In this document: positions 22,501-28,540 of the stretch, one piece after another
Numbering within the stretch: the first letter of the stretch is position 1
How the letters are laid out: every line of letters starts with the position of its first letter
Assembly (NCBI RefSeq): GCF_003585935.1
Contig: NZ_NRJG01000001.1
Span: 1-40,120 of the forward strand
Direction: 5' to 3'
Source of the DNA: Psittacicella hinzii
GTDB taxonomy: Bacteria > Pseudomonadota > Gammaproteobacteria > Enterobacterales > Psittacicellaceae
Length of the DNA stretch: 40,120 bases
Made by a program: the position numbers and the translations under genes
The notes under the pieces: model-generated
The model's input: the letters and a program-made list of their open reading frames with translations, nothing else
Told to the model about the DNA's origin: nothing
Database searches by the model: none

Positions 22501-23922
22501 GAGTAAACTACCGTAAAAATCTTCACCTAACTCAGAATTAGTATAGGCATTTAAACTATCGATGATGAATTTTTGCGCTGATACTTCAACAAAACCACCT
22601 TTACCAGTTTGTGAATCAGCTATAAAAGTTGTATTGGTTAACTCTGCACGGTTACCATAAACCGAAATACAACCTGCATCACCCACCGCACTAACATTCA
22701 TTTGCACGCCATCGGCGACAATCGTACGATTGGCTTGTTTAAATGTATCCTGTCTTGTAAAATCACCACCCACATAAATGGTACCGCCGGTTTGACCAGT
22801 CGCACAAATCTGTGTTGCATTTTCTACAAGTACTTGGTCACCTAATACCGTTACTGTACCAGCTTTACCTGTCGTATTACTTGTTGCAACTGTACCATTT
22901 ACTACAGTAATACCGCCTTCTACTCCAGTCGAAGCTGTGTTATTAGCAGTAAAACCTGTTAAAGCTACTTCTGTATCAACACCATAAAGCACTACGTCAC
23001 CAGTAGCCGTAATTGACGCTTGGTCAGCCGAACCACTATAGTTGCTCAAAATTTCAGCAAACTCAGTCGCGCTTGTTTGTCCATGCGCAACTTTATTACC
23101 AATTAAAGCAACATTTTTAGCAACGATTTGTCCTAAGTTTACAGCTTTATTACCAGCCGTAACTGTATAGCTAATTAGAGGGTTTGAAAGGTCAGCAATG
23201 GTAATGCTTTTACCAGCTGCAAGATAAACTGTACCGTTTTTAGCAGTTAATGAACCTGTATTTACTACTTGTCCACCCACTAAAGCTAGAGTACCGTCAT
23301 CATTAATTTTAATTAAACCTTGGTTTAAGATTTGCGCAATGGCACTGTCTTTTTCTTGGTTAAATACGTATTTACCAGAAACAAAGTCGTCATCGCTAAT
23401 ATCTAAAGTTGAAGCCACTAAACCTGCAGCATCAACTACCGCGTTTTTCCCAAAAATAATCCCAGCTGGGTTTACGATGAATACGCGACCATTTGATGAT
23501 AATTGACCAAGAATTTCAGACGTGCGTCCGCCCAGCACGCGGTTTAGCACGGCTGAGTTAGAGTTTTGTTGCACGAATTTTAAGATTTCGTTTGGCGCAA
23601 CGTTAAAATCTTTCCAGTTAATTACCGTATTAGGGGTAGTTGTAATACTCGTCACTAACCCATTAGTAACAACATTGGCACTACCATGGACTACGTTCAT
23701 CTCCGTACGACCATCTGCATAAGCCAGAGTGGTAGTTCCTAAGGAAACTAGAGCCAGACTGCTGATTAGCTTACCTAGACGGTATACGGTAGAACTTCCA
23801 TGTTCTAGGGCAGTCTTAGTTGAGCTAGATGCCGAACCATTAGCAGCGTTAGTTGCTATTTCTGATACTGCGTCTAACTGACAACTTTGCCGATTGAATT
23901 TTAATTTATAAATCTTATTCAT
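4516..23922 (-). CDS. Giant HMW1-like two-partner-secretion adhesin, 6468 residues, extremely rich in NxS/T sequons
   Basis: Predicted surface adhesin exported by a TpsB outer-membrane pore. MNKIYKLKFNRQSCQLDAVS is an extended signal peptide region, followed by a hydrophobic signal segment ending at about residue 70. A haemagglutination/TPS domain follows (about 70-300), with NSNSAVLNRVLGG and VFIVNPAGIIFGKNA, closely like Haemophilus HMW1; the match continues to about residue 500 (GGFVEVSAQKFIIDSL, then LLLDPDLLI). The rest is a beta-helix-like stalk of repeats: units of about 221 residues (DNA 10.4-12.4 kb), three 63-residue units (8.5-9.1 kb) and units of about 191 residues (5.0-8.5 kb). 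The C-terminal domain has Cys6408 and Cys6452, as in the partial adhesin at the right edge. I hand-counted about 29 NxS/T sequons in one 191-residue unit against about 10 in the first 470 residues. No TpsB or HMW1C gene is in the window. The frame is unbroken; no good Shine-Dalgarno precedes the ATG. Confidence 0.95.
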   Translation of the reverse strand: MNKIYKLKFNRQSCQLDAVSEIATNAANGSASSSTKTALEHGSSTVYRLGKLISSLALVSLGTTTLAYADGRTEMNVVHGSANVVTNGLVTSITTTPNTVINWKDFNVAPNEILKFVQQNSNSAVLNRVLGGRTSEILGQLSSNGRVFIVNPAGIIFGKNAVVDAAGLVASTLDISDDDFVSGKYVFNQEKDSAIAQILNQGLIKINDDGTLALVGGQVVNTGSLTAKNGTVYLAAGKSITIADLSNPLISYTVTAGNKAVNLGQIVAKNVALIGNKVAHGQTSATEFAEILSNYSGSADQASITATGDVVLYGVDTEVALTGFTANNTASTGVEGGITVVNGTVATSNTTGKAGTVTVLGDQVLVENATQICATGQTGGTIYVGGDFTRQDTFKQANRTIVADGVQMNVSAVGDAGCISVYGNRAELTNTTFIADSQTGKGGFVEVSAQKFIIDSLNAYTNSELGEDFYGSLLLDPDLLIITNDTNKYNELVTKYASDSSISVIQNPSGSININVSANIGIYIVNYTNPKEVNYNFTVGGTSTTRNFADGTKDITGEAVHFYMENSSINGKTVRFLNNLKASGSNKSYVKILNSELTSSNLFFSLISSFEVNHSNITDTNSSIFTGPTSATNYRLALSNYTQTPVVGGDLIIVNGSYWKDTSGYNISQTVTSRGLAFNMTIEDSTFETAKDFNYASIYGLSYLNFNNATLKAVNVHLKDNYNRSVTVNNTFNSTGKGLTIEATGNVSIETQYADLKLPNLTINAAGNVSITASNFTNLVIDNLTIDTTGAATGSGFVNIATSAKNSIRACSTNTPVQYIQDRQTANTVAFNLSNIKVSAKSNVTFSPRAYDSYTLSYSDVASQNVTIGVGLNNVSLNNVSVTGTNVIVDQYISVPDSAYANGSKVTPYFTNLTPRSSSTFENLSFTASEKVNFYTEVATVNGANFTAQDVNLYTGGWIAKQQVYGSNFSNVTANASGNVNVITQSFLGTLNLSDSALNAAGDANLTGMFPTIENTTVNASGSLVFNVTPDMSTSQGTDTEALSTIYANHGKTNGQAGVFGYVYGTSYNPFTESASVLNNRTVAAKLVTNINNSSFTASGGTASFNSTLSSFNLLNTNVSASGDIKFNVSTAFSESGILNFTGTNGQYHVCSTGGSVSFVQEDVDTYVNYFDGSSPLGSSNEHSFISDNYSLVAAAGQGVDIKANTSIYINHADLSGFSVDTTNLTIDHTTVTETAASPSFNYTNVTEYNILNSSVNTDTFAPKDSVVNLTISNTTVTTTNSLDLNLQNLNVTNGSKVNTTGANTYINLNATNNLAVNASLETDTTVKLKAENVTIVDSTITSRQKASSNGDFEAIGDAKVYTSNTVYNVHDLNFASVNGSVTVDNVSLSDTNNNYAKFLAKDLVTLNSTTIDGLGFETNTSLFMCGTNIKYQGNYNPTGISNLTLINTAITADSINFTQANADTVGALVSGTTLNATAGNVELNFSLVSTEKNQVDYSIRNNNSELKNTFIASQDVIVNGSSSVQLNNTDVCATSGNFSVTSQNGSIMLGDGGVINATNVSIFSGMSNKSNVRKLTDDAIVIGSNETIKTTNLNITTNSTSFGIKLDNTTAEFTSLILHQSGSSVVDGASNLDTLGIVITNVSHLVQTAGSASLSLTTPILKVQDGSSISAPGNLTLTAYSLDVTNQSSISAANVDVLLANTTASKITIEDGSKINATGYSTENPSAGVVNLKAYDLYVANGSTIEGNALTYKNHGSIGGASLEVDNGTISVNQSLDLNLAGFATITNKSQISSQQGNLNITTPYRVTVLDSTLNGTTGINLKADINMTFNAAHLNSSAGDVNISVAGGLDSGGSDAYQTTTFSNGTTIEGQNISILATGSSSVDKNIAVDGSEKQVEFNARGNVSLNATKGNVSLYNASIIGAGSVHVKSTYDTDKYTLADGYNVSVNRTSITAGNELNITGLNASITNSSALTVQKGSFNLYSRLALNFSNSTLSVTDGPAHVHVIEGQKTVFDNLTIKANNSDFNFNTTRFNANNEENKTTANADAELILDNITFTGTNGSDVKFRAEQYKQVNFNNSNVTTDGAAEFSINGTNFRGNNLTLNAASIDVYGAQGNEENSQFILHNSTLISNKQNINVSNIANFSLYGAQSVFKAAAQGNINVTNGVILTEANVAGGELNFNAGYLNAACATIEGIDNGNVSISLTGNGVTEDAQTNTLNLAGTNVIGNDFTVDYVVTENVSDNLSNANVTVTGSIAIGATNTNLAKEGYLNANNTVLNAGSFIDLTVGNSAFVNSTISGASVTINGTGTASNENNQYFYKIALENSSICSTSGDINLYSNASAEFNNTTIGVTIKNSNLSASNKVVSNLTTASTSTISNTTVKAEHEINLTGGSSLVIDKGSKLITNLTNDADDSKVFLYGYQTTVLDSYVQAKEICVTANAILSICSTDLIAGTEEDRYGTIYLESPTSIATGGDGKNLNASQITIKSNNLNLKSLEVNSSNKPLILELNESANLESVTLHTKGDIKIGANKISVSNSTLVAENGSLLLGGTYNAYAGYGEEPTTSTSVTSIEISCSSLGAQGEVNITSSPYGFINLTNGTVLKAENSGLNITGGALNISNNSNVSSCYTIGLEVTNFSMANSNLIAHQSIHVNSTSAEPGTVYNSSIYSETAEATFTGGSYNFNQAKVNATYITVNSTVDGASIDIKASEFLSRSGQNSLNANQDITINSSSFNTDLEGGAAFTSTAGGSQIITNTTINATEATLTANTGNFAVDEVTINVTKGDVNITTGGEFNIKNAETCISATNGNINLTAGIITSDSMGEDKLTLTAGGNSDATGNINLTLTKDEESFFSNLSLNATNKATIDAEGKLSANGKLEVNGTKGAAVSAKGISSQDEVNIVASKGNATLSLGEDEASFTNLNVTGQNVSLALNATDGTSFNGQTTLNATRGSVEVIAANAGFTTSDSFIVNATKDVNITAIGTEDNPDQSCVSIAGLQVTAQEGNVTIAALNGKLDFASGDAVVTAGNNVTLTGANPNDGEDGFTTANADSLTVQGKNVTLGSTKGGATFKDVNATATAGAVNASAAGAAQLQGDNKFISTSTTWEQGSSYGASLVAACISSDGSGSLNVSAGIGSATVTATEGDIELSGTDLAVRTTEMGGNATVKAAGSITLEQAEVVAEYANAQIVACGTLSANGEVKVATNSGGNANVTAGNFDLSNKLEVIANLAVVCATNESESSTFAELNVIGRSGHALFNSAGDVTFSGDTTIESTNNGNAIVKVAKNLTAEQSLTVSGNITAVTAQSANLNNVDVKSTVGDATINTTGGDLILTGTASLNATKTATLSAAGDLDTTAIDSMSVRGNDSLVHADNNVNVGNLTVIGRNGNATLSADNDIFVDSDKTLEVSATANASMSANNINADSAQKVSMQGANVAINATEAYLNNTTLNATSGDVNVSVENSLIFGGDDDTTNLLAQEGNVSVKAGSIEFGTADTNITAKGVTLDATADSGLTLTNVKVNATAYDAIVRSQGDVNLENTEIAAQGNTTVSAGDGNTITVFTSNLTAGRELNLSAPDGRVEVASTNLTSKTGLNITAGTISIYDNSNLSSETTVGLVATTDELRIENAVVNATQSVHLDATGESTSVQVENAQLNADQTSGEVTISALNGTTTISGSDTAVTAANVKTFNTYGNVEVNDGATLNATKGNAEIVTYGNVTLDNAQINATENVTLSTGNLTASGPTTLTGENVQAWGMGLSLQDITVSASNRANLSAHTALNVESSTLTSGTDDLSLCASQGSINVSSSTLNSTSANVTFNNSQAGTNGDISVKESTIEAKNKAVNFNVGNDLTLDDTTVVAKDDLNVSANNVNIENDSSLTSTAGSIDITANEAVSVSGSTVDAQGGNANTTAKNITYNDSTITAAQNVDITSTEGDINFTATPITSGGNVTIDSAANIKGELADNGKGSEITAANNVEVKAKQDVELPSATITATSGNASVTGQNIDLQSSSLIACQTVTLNATDGNIAASNGKYVSNSANVVIKATGNFTAEDAQIYANAAAVEFAVEENVSLSNTAVQANDTLTVAAKNITTQSGSTLSSTNGSVALNAKETVDASETTIDAKGGDATTTAKEVSYKNSSINATGNVDITSSEGDITFTATPVNSGANVTINSAANIKGEVTEDGGSLITAQNNVEVTAKANVSLPSATIKAKTGHANISGQEVNLTASGVTAEKAVTIDASNGNITASGGTYESKSENVTLNATGDFTAADAKIYANQAAVNFNIDNNISLNNTEVQSKEALNVQAKNIETTNGTSLTSTDNGVSITTSGKDGFIALSNTTVKAQNGDINATAGSLSLEYSNLNASAETGKGNVSLTSQAGDITLTATPIASSNNVTISSAKDITGVVTEGAGSLITANNSVDIAAQGNVNLPSAQVTAQQGHANITGQNVDLTSSSVIAQQEVEINATTGNISASLGTYQSNTSSVNFNATQGNLTVTSGKIYAKKDAVNFNIGENITLNNTEVVANKALAISAKNIDVSNVSSLTSTDGSVALTAEQNISTSQTTINATGDVSYQAVQNVNTSQTTINTTSGNITVKGQEVTINSTTGDAQNVDICATTGNTTLKGGTSFTANENVTVRAGADKTIILDNASLVAKDNASVVATNIESANVSAVIANTSVVRAENNATLGALNITSLAADTEVYAGNKLVLKDGSTVIGNNLTIKGVNGVEISNGTYTRSVDQDTLIQSVNGDVIIENSSGYAVTLNITGNNTVSMKNAEWHGNDTNYAYVTSTNGSVTLDNTSLTLYLPVNVTAKTEVNISNGTNVTAQGVNVVGTDVTVDGSTINSKDKPTNVSGTNVTVNNTSVTSTDIINVSAKENVSVTGTTLDGNEVKVDGGNNTEVTNSTVGGDDTTNVTISGNNTEVDNSKVTGTNTSVTGKENVNVTNGSALTGTNVTVSSENNTNVHGSKVGGDDASNVNITGNNTEVNSSTVTGTNTSVTGKENVNVTNGSTVTGSNVTVSSENNTNVHGSKVGGDDASNVNITGNNTEVNSSTVTGTNTSVTGKENVNVTNGSTVTGTNVTVSSNNNTNVDGSTVGGDNTEKVTVTGNNTNVENSTVKSNDNTNISGNTTVVNYSTVNGSNIDVSGNNSVNITNSTTNSSVGTNVTSSNGTVNLTNVSGYAPSLNVTGNTGVTMTGTDYHGDNSSWANVTTTGNDAPITLENTSLTKYKPINVNGTGNVTLTNTTLSGEGVKVNGTNVTVDKSTVDGNDGDTEITSTNNTNVTNGSKVTGNNTTVSGNNTNVDNSTVTGNETTNVTGKENVNVTNGSTVDGKQITVTSSNNTNVDGSTVGGDDTDKVTITGNNTDVENSTVKSNGNTNISGNTTVVNYSTVNGSNIDVSSNNSVNITNSTTNSSVGTNVTSSNGTVNLTNVSGYAPSLNVTGNTGVTITGTDYHGDNSSWANVTTTGSDAPITLENTSLTKYKPINVNGTGNVTLTNGTTLSGEGVKVNGTNVTVDNSTVDGNDGNTEITSTNNTNVTNGSEVTGNNTTVSGNNTNVDGAKVSSNQTTNISGNNTNVNNSTVNGSNVELSGNDKVNVTNSTTNSSVGTNVTSSNGTVNLTNVSGYAPSLNVTGNTGVTITNTTYNGDDSGWANVTTTGDDSPITLDNTSLTKYKPINVNGTGNVTLTNGTTLSGEGVKVNGTNVTVDNSTVDGNDGDTEITSSNNTNVTNGSEVTGNNTTVSGNNTNVDGAKVSSNQTTNISGNNTNVNNSTVNGSNVELSGNDKVNVTNSTTNSSVGTNVTSSNGTVNLTNVGGFAPSLNVTGNTGVTITNTTYTGDDSGWANVTSTGEGSPITLDNTTLTKYKPIRVTGTGNTTLTNGTNLTSNQTTVTGDNITVNSSVVTSTDSPLNLTAKHNVVTDNGTELTGTEIVITGGDNVNMSFTKTTTTGGDEATTNITANNGTVNLTNVTGFSPYLNIDGNKGVNTTNTHYHGNDGGWANVTTRDPDAPINLNNTNLSQYKPINVKTDDNITLSNGTNLTSNSTHVDGRNITVDNSTIVSTDDNTTLTGDYVTTANGSVIKGHNISITANKVVNMSNTTTETIGGQDAETNITSPTGKVELTNVSGYSPWLNISARDGVNLTNTKYHGNDRGWSNVTTSGSDAPINLDNTNLTLYKPINVNGTGTVTLSNGTNLTSNETVVTGSNVNIDNSTVVSTDKPTNITATHNVTTNNGSHISGTKVHITGGDNVDMKKTTTHSDGSTNITAGNGTVNLTEVDGYAPSLNITGNTGVTTTNTTYTGDDSDWANVTTTITFEGEYPFTKYLCSTDPFGNVEFDPRYENWVHGYTRESEMKEYTAKDHPLTPGSDIVVDQEQGEIVTAGNGRINIGSNIATCSLSYVDILTTYKVSDADRANMTWEQIADKYKFTAKDREAFRQACEILPDYLKNLVSKKSK
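4980..8530 (-). repeat. Large tandem repeats (about 460-770 bp, main unit 573 bp) in the adhesin stalk
   Basis: The anchor NVTGNTGVT or a variant recurs at about 5000, 5460, 5925, 6390, 6963, 7535 and 8300. Two units lie exactly 573 bp apart, with 152 identical bases (6503-6654 against 7076-7227), a sign of recent duplication or gene conversion. Confidence 0.85.
8512..9130 (-). repeat. 189-bp (63-residue) tandem repeat in the adhesin stalk, three copies
   Basis: The segment encoding VTGKENVNVT recurs with an exact 189-bp period, its anchor ending at 8700, 8889 and 9078. Each unit carries eight NxS/T sequons by hand count. Confidence 0.88.
10380..12450 (-). repeat. About 663-bp (221-residue) imperfect repeats in the adhesin stalk
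   Basis: The anchor ANIKGE..G..ITA.NNVEV.AK recurs about every 660-680 bp, at about 10.68, 11.36 and 12.03 kb. These are more diverged, hence older, than the 573-bp units. Confidence 0.75.
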
Positions 23923-24075
23923 AAGTTGTAAGGAAGTTGAGTTAGCTTCTCTGCTTACACACTATCTTAGACTTTCGAAAAACAATTAGGGTGGGTAGAC
24001 TGTGGACTTACATCTCTAAGTAATAACACTGCGCTAAGAAAAAACTTAAAAGGATTTTTAAGAGACTTATCTTAG

Positions 24076-24099
24076 AGCATAAACGCATTCGTTTATGCT
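24076..24099. other. Hairpin, 10-bp stem, in the presumed adhesin leader
   Basis: AGCATAAACG, a CATT loop, and the exact complement, about 155 bp before the adhesin ATG. It could be a leader structure of the adhesin mRNA. Confidence 0.5.
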
Positions 24100-24457
24100 T
24101 CTTAGCTACTTACAGAAGGACTAAGCAACTAAGTTACAGTTATTAAGAAGGTTCTTTGTCGCACGACTACGACCTCTTATCGCAGAACATGCAACACCTA
24201 TTTCAATGCTGGGTATCTAGAAAACAAATGTAGGTCAAACCTATAGCAAAAATAACAACCGAGACAAAGAGATAAGAATTACTCATAAGGCAAACTCTCC
24301 AATTAGCATTGCTAACAAACAACTGCTAAGTCGATTTATCGCAACTCTAGGAATAATTGCTGCAACAACCAACTAAGTATTGTTGCTAAGACAGTCTTCG
24401 TAAGAATTGAACTAATACAACCTTAAGTTGTATAACAGTTTGTCTTATTTTTCTGTG

Positions 24458-24495
24458 TATTATTTACGCAAAGCTGCGGCTTTGCGTAAATAATA
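24458..24495. other. Strong 17-bp hairpin
   Basis: A perfect stem around ACGCAAAGC-TGCG-GCTTTGCGT, extended by A/T pairs on both sides. It looks like a transcription terminator or processed stem, but no gene abuts it. Confidence 0.65.
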
Positions 24496-25086
24496 ACCAA
24501 GGTTATTATTTCGTTTAACTAGCTTGACGGCCAAAGCTATCAAGCTCAGAGCTAAGTCTAGCTCTACCTGGCGCCAGCAAGGTTTATTACTTAGAAGCCT
24601 GCTAGGATCTAAGGATTGGATGAAGTAGGATGTAATTATTAAGTGGTAAAAAATACTTCATTTTAAGTTGAGTTTAGCTCGTTATTTTCTTGCCACAAAA
24701 ATAAGAACTAAAACTTCCCATAGCTATAGCTACAGTAAAGGTTAAATAAATTAAGTTGCAAAAAAGTAAATTAACAACCTAACCAAAAGACAATCTACAG
24801 TTAGTTATCGCTACAACCTATCTACGATAAGTCTGTCGCTTTAAGCCTTACCTCAACATGATGAGGAAAGATGATAACTGTAAATTGTTAGATGACTTTT
24901 AAAGCCAACTTGAGTGCCAAATTAAACACAAACCGATGTTAGTGCAGCAACCAATCTCTGCCACGAGAACTAGATGCCTAAAACACAAAAGTTCAAAGTT
25001 TAATCCTCAAGTTTGCCACGACCTTAATTGTCAGGTGTTGCTAGTTATTAACTATGAGTCGCTGATACTCGCCTATACCAGACCAT

Positions 25087-25119
25087 GACTGTTTTCTTAA
25101 GCAAGCTTAAGAAAAAGTC
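25087..25119. other. Hairpin, 14 bp with one mismatch
   Basis: GACT-G-TTTTCTTAAG, a CAAG loop, then CTTAAGAAAA-A-AGTC. It stands alone in the desert. Confidence 0.5.
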
Positions 25120-25544
25120 GCTTTGACAAAAATAACCTGCAAACTTGTTAATGCAAGTTTAAAAAGGATAAGTAGAGATTGAAAATTGCTTGGTTACTTA
25201 ATTTTTACATTTTGATTAAGTTTTTATGGTTAAGTTTTTAGCTTAATTTTTAGAGATTGAACAAATTTACTCTTGAGTAAATTTTGGGTAAATATCCATA
25301 TCCCTTAACCAAAATTACTTAAGCACCATCAGATTTGAGGGTAGTAATAAAAAGAAGATAACAAAACTATGGCATGCCATTCTTTTGTGCCAACAAGCGA
25401 ATGGATAACCAACTAAAGATCTTATTTGCAAGGTTTGCAATAGTAACTAAACAGAACTATCACAAAACACTTAAGTTCAAGTCTAAGCAAAGCTAAACTT
25501 AGCAACCGCGTTTTTAAACTTCAAGAAGTTATCTCTTAACCTAA

Positions 25545-25640
25545 AGAGTTAATCCTTAAATCTAAAGTATTCATCCCTAAATCTAAAGAGCATATCCCTA
25601 AATTTAAAAATGCCTCCGATCTAAAGAATAGCCCCCTAAA
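25545..25640 (+). repeat. Degenerate 21-bp tandem repeat
   Basis: Three to four units based on CCCTAAATCTAAAGAGCATAT. Confidence 0.65.
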
Positions 25641-26866
25641 AGAAAAGATAAAATCTTTAATCCTTTTTTAGCAATCTTGAACAAAGAGTTAGCCAATTGT
25701 GATTAAATAATTAGCTAGTACCTAAATTACTCCTCGCTAAAAAAGCTACACTCTATTTGCGGTTTACTCTAAGCTTTATGCTTTGTCAAGGGTATCTAGA
25801 AAAAACCAAGAGTGAGAACATGATTACTTAAGTTGCTACATAAGAACTTTAGTAATAAAACTAACCTACAGTGAGCTGTAACCCAAATTGCTACAAACTA
25901 ACAAATTTAGATTGTTGCTACTGTGCATAATGTTTATCCCAATAACTAATTGTTTTTTTGTTATTTTACTTAGTTATGTAGGTTAGTAACTTTTACTTAG
26001 CAAGCTTTAACCTAGTAAAGAATGCATTTAGCTAGTTTTATTGAGTTTTGTAGAAATTAGAACTAAAACGCTAATAATTGAATATTGAATAGAGAACTAT
26101 AAACTTGCAGAAAATACTAAGTCAGTTAAGAACTTAGGGGTTTATAGCTTGAAGATAAAATTGTATCGTTTGTTAGGCATGAGGTTTACTGCAAGATGTT
26201 GAGATGAAATCACTTTGCCTTACTGTAAGTTACTAAAATTAAAAGAGAAAAGTAAAAAGATTATGTACAACTAAGAGATTATGTACTGAGACGATATAAC
26301 TAGATTAGATATATAGCTTAAGATTATGTACATTAGGCAAACTACAAAGACATAAAGAACTATCCCCTGACTATTTACTGACTACCTACTGATAATCTCA
26401 AAACTTACTAAAAACTTGCAAAAACTTTCCAAGATGAATGTCAGCAAGTAAAAGTACTTATGGCAAACTCATCTTTAGCTTAACCAGAGAAAAATTAATT
26501 GTTAAGCTTGATTGCTCTTTTGTGCTTTAAGCGTTAAATTTAAGAGCTAAGTTTTTGTTTTTACGTCAAGTTTTTAATGAAGATAGGTTATTGAGGACTA
26601 TGTAGAGCCTATAAATTTTTAGTAACCAAAAGTAAGTTATGTGACTATCTTTAACAGTACCTAAATATATGCCTAAAAGAGTAATATTAGTAGAGGTATT
26701 TAAGAATAAAAGTAAAGACTTTTTAAGAAATTTTAGCCACTAATTCCTAATTCTATTATAGACTTTTTACGCCACAAAATATGTAAGATCTACTGTCTAT
26801 TATACGTTATTTATCCAACATCAAATCTATATGAGTAGATATAAGTAAGAAGAAGTTAGATAAGAC

Positions 26867-26903
26867 TAGAGCCCAGCTTTCTTGGAAAGAAAGCTGGGCT
26901 CTA
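26867..26903. terminator. Perfect 17-bp hairpin, terminator-like
   Basis: TAGAGCCCAGCTTTCTT (26867-26883), a 3-nt loop, and the full complement (26887-26903). It is the most GC-rich stem of the desert. No T tract follows on either side and no gene ends here. Confidence 0.5.
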
Positions 26904-27514
26904 TAGTACACTATAGACTTTTGCAAAAATTGCAGAAAAATCAAGATTTTAACAAATACTCAATCTTGAAATATGAGGTTTGTACAGAGACCTATATTGC
27001 GCATAAATAAAAGAATTTTGCTTGCTCTAAGACTTAAATCCAAATTCTTGGATATAAGAAAATGACAATAAAAGACGCGAAAAATGTTAGTTTTAGCAAA
27101 ATATACACATAAAACTATAGGGATATATGAACTTGCTGTTTAAACGCAAATTCTAGCTCTAGGACACAGGTTATACACCACTATTCTATACAGATCGATT
27201 TACGACAATGCCGATATTACCGCGTAATTAAGCTAGTACTAACACTATGCATAGCGAATTTTGTCCTCTGCACCTGAAGCAATAGCACTTAAACCACCAT
27301 TAATCAGAAGTATAGAGCTGTGTAAAGATTACAATTGGAACATAAAGTGGATAAAAAGTCTATCAATGAGCTGTCATTTTTTAACTTACTTTAGATCCAT
27401 TATGGAAAAACAGCTAAAACAAACAAAGATAAAAGAAACGAAACCCTAATTAGGCACTTCTTGCTTAGACGTAAGCAATTAAGCTATGCGATGATGAAAT
27501 GTAGAAATAAGGCA

Positions 27515-27590
27515 AAATAGGCAATAAGAAATGAGGAAGTTAGGCAATTAGAAGTGAGAAGTTAGGAAATAAAGCGATAAAAAGATAAGA
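27515..27590 (+). repeat. Degenerate 22-23 bp tandem repeat
   Basis: About three units of AGGCAATnAGAAnTGAGnAAGT. Confidence 0.5.
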
Positions 27591-27920
27591 TCGATAAGCT
27601 TCAACAAAAGTTAGCTTGGTTGTCAGACAACACAGCCTAAATAGTCTACAAAATCATAAGCAAATTTTATGCTAATAAGTTACGTTCTATACATCTATAC
27701 AAAAGATGTATGTTCGCAATAGAGTACAACTTAATAGAGTACGACTTGAGTGACAACAGGACTATTTTTAGCTATGCCTATAAAAATTACCATTTAATTA
27801 GCTAACCATGAAAATATTTTTTAATCCCAATACCTAAATACAGCATTATTCCCGACTAAAAGCTGGGTCTTTTACCTTTTTGTTATCTAAATCAAGTGAC
27901 ACAAGAGAGAAAGTTATGTC

Positions 27921-27942
27921 AAATTTAGGTATACCTAAATTT
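27921..27942. repeat. Perfect 22-bp palindrome (copy 1 of a dispersed motif)
   Basis: AAATTTAGGTA followed by its exact reverse complement. The 16-bp core TTTAGGTATACCTAAA returns at 28525-28540, with half-sites at 27986 and 29031. It has the form of a dimer-binding operator. Confidence 0.6.
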
Positions 27943-28172
27943 AGCAAGAGGAAAGAACTTTTCTTTAACTTTTATTTTTCGTCTTAAATTTAGGTACTAC
28001 TTCATAAACACTAAGTTTACACCAGGTTAAAAATTTGTCATATGAATTTGGATCTTCATCCTTTTACAAAACTCAACAATCACTAACCTATATAAGACGT
28101 AAATATCCAAAATTTTGGATATCTATCCCTTACTGACAAGCAAATTTTTCTCACTAAGGGATATGGTAAATA

Positions 28173-28189
28173 GAGTATGTAAAAAATAA
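28173..28189 (+). repeat. 17-bp partial third copy of the inverted repeat that flanks the HsdM-like module
   Basis: GAGTATGTAAAAAATAA matches the inner part of the 22-bp repeats at 32546-32567 (inverted) and 35652-35673 (same orientation as here). Confidence 0.6.
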
Positions 28190-28498
28190 GTAGGAACTCA
28201 AACTTTGTAATTTATTCTCAATACTTATTTCTCGAATCCAGTGCTTCTTCCGTTAATTAACAACCAGCCTAGCCTGAGCTTATTTCTAAAATACCAACTA
28301 AATATCAATAGCTTATAAAAACTAGCTTTCGCTTGTCCGTAAGGCAAATACCCTACCTATAGCAAACTAACCAACAATCTTTTCAAAACTCTTACATTCA
28401 CTTACCTCGAAGTGTACACTCTAAAACTCATGCTAAATTTATCGATATATTGACCCTTATTCGTTAGGTAACAACAAAACTAATGTATTAAAGTCGAT

Positions 28499-28540
28499 TT
28501 AAGTTGCTGTTAAGCAACTTAAGATTTAGGTATACCTAAA
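28499..28540. repeat. Hairpin followed by the second copy of the TTTAGGTATACCTAAA palindrome
   Basis: A 10-bp stem TTAAGTTGCT/AGCAACTTAA with a GTTA loop (28499-28522). Two bases later comes the 16-bp perfect palindrome at 28525-28540. Confidence 0.6.

Noticed and set aside
5174..23722. Many + strand open frames opposite the large adhesin, including one of 339 codons at 13613-14632.
   Set aside because: They are hydrophobic V/L/T-rich shadows of the NxT-rich adhesin codons on the other strand, repeat with its periods and lack ribosome sites.
27230..27330. A - strand stretch reading INGGLSAIASGAEDKIRYA, reminiscent of autotransporter heads.
   Set aside because: Only about 25 codons between stops with no further similarity; may be chance or a gene remnant too short to call.
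27261..27449. 62-codon + strand frame in the desert.
   Set aside because: No ribosome site, no family features and a length expected by chance.
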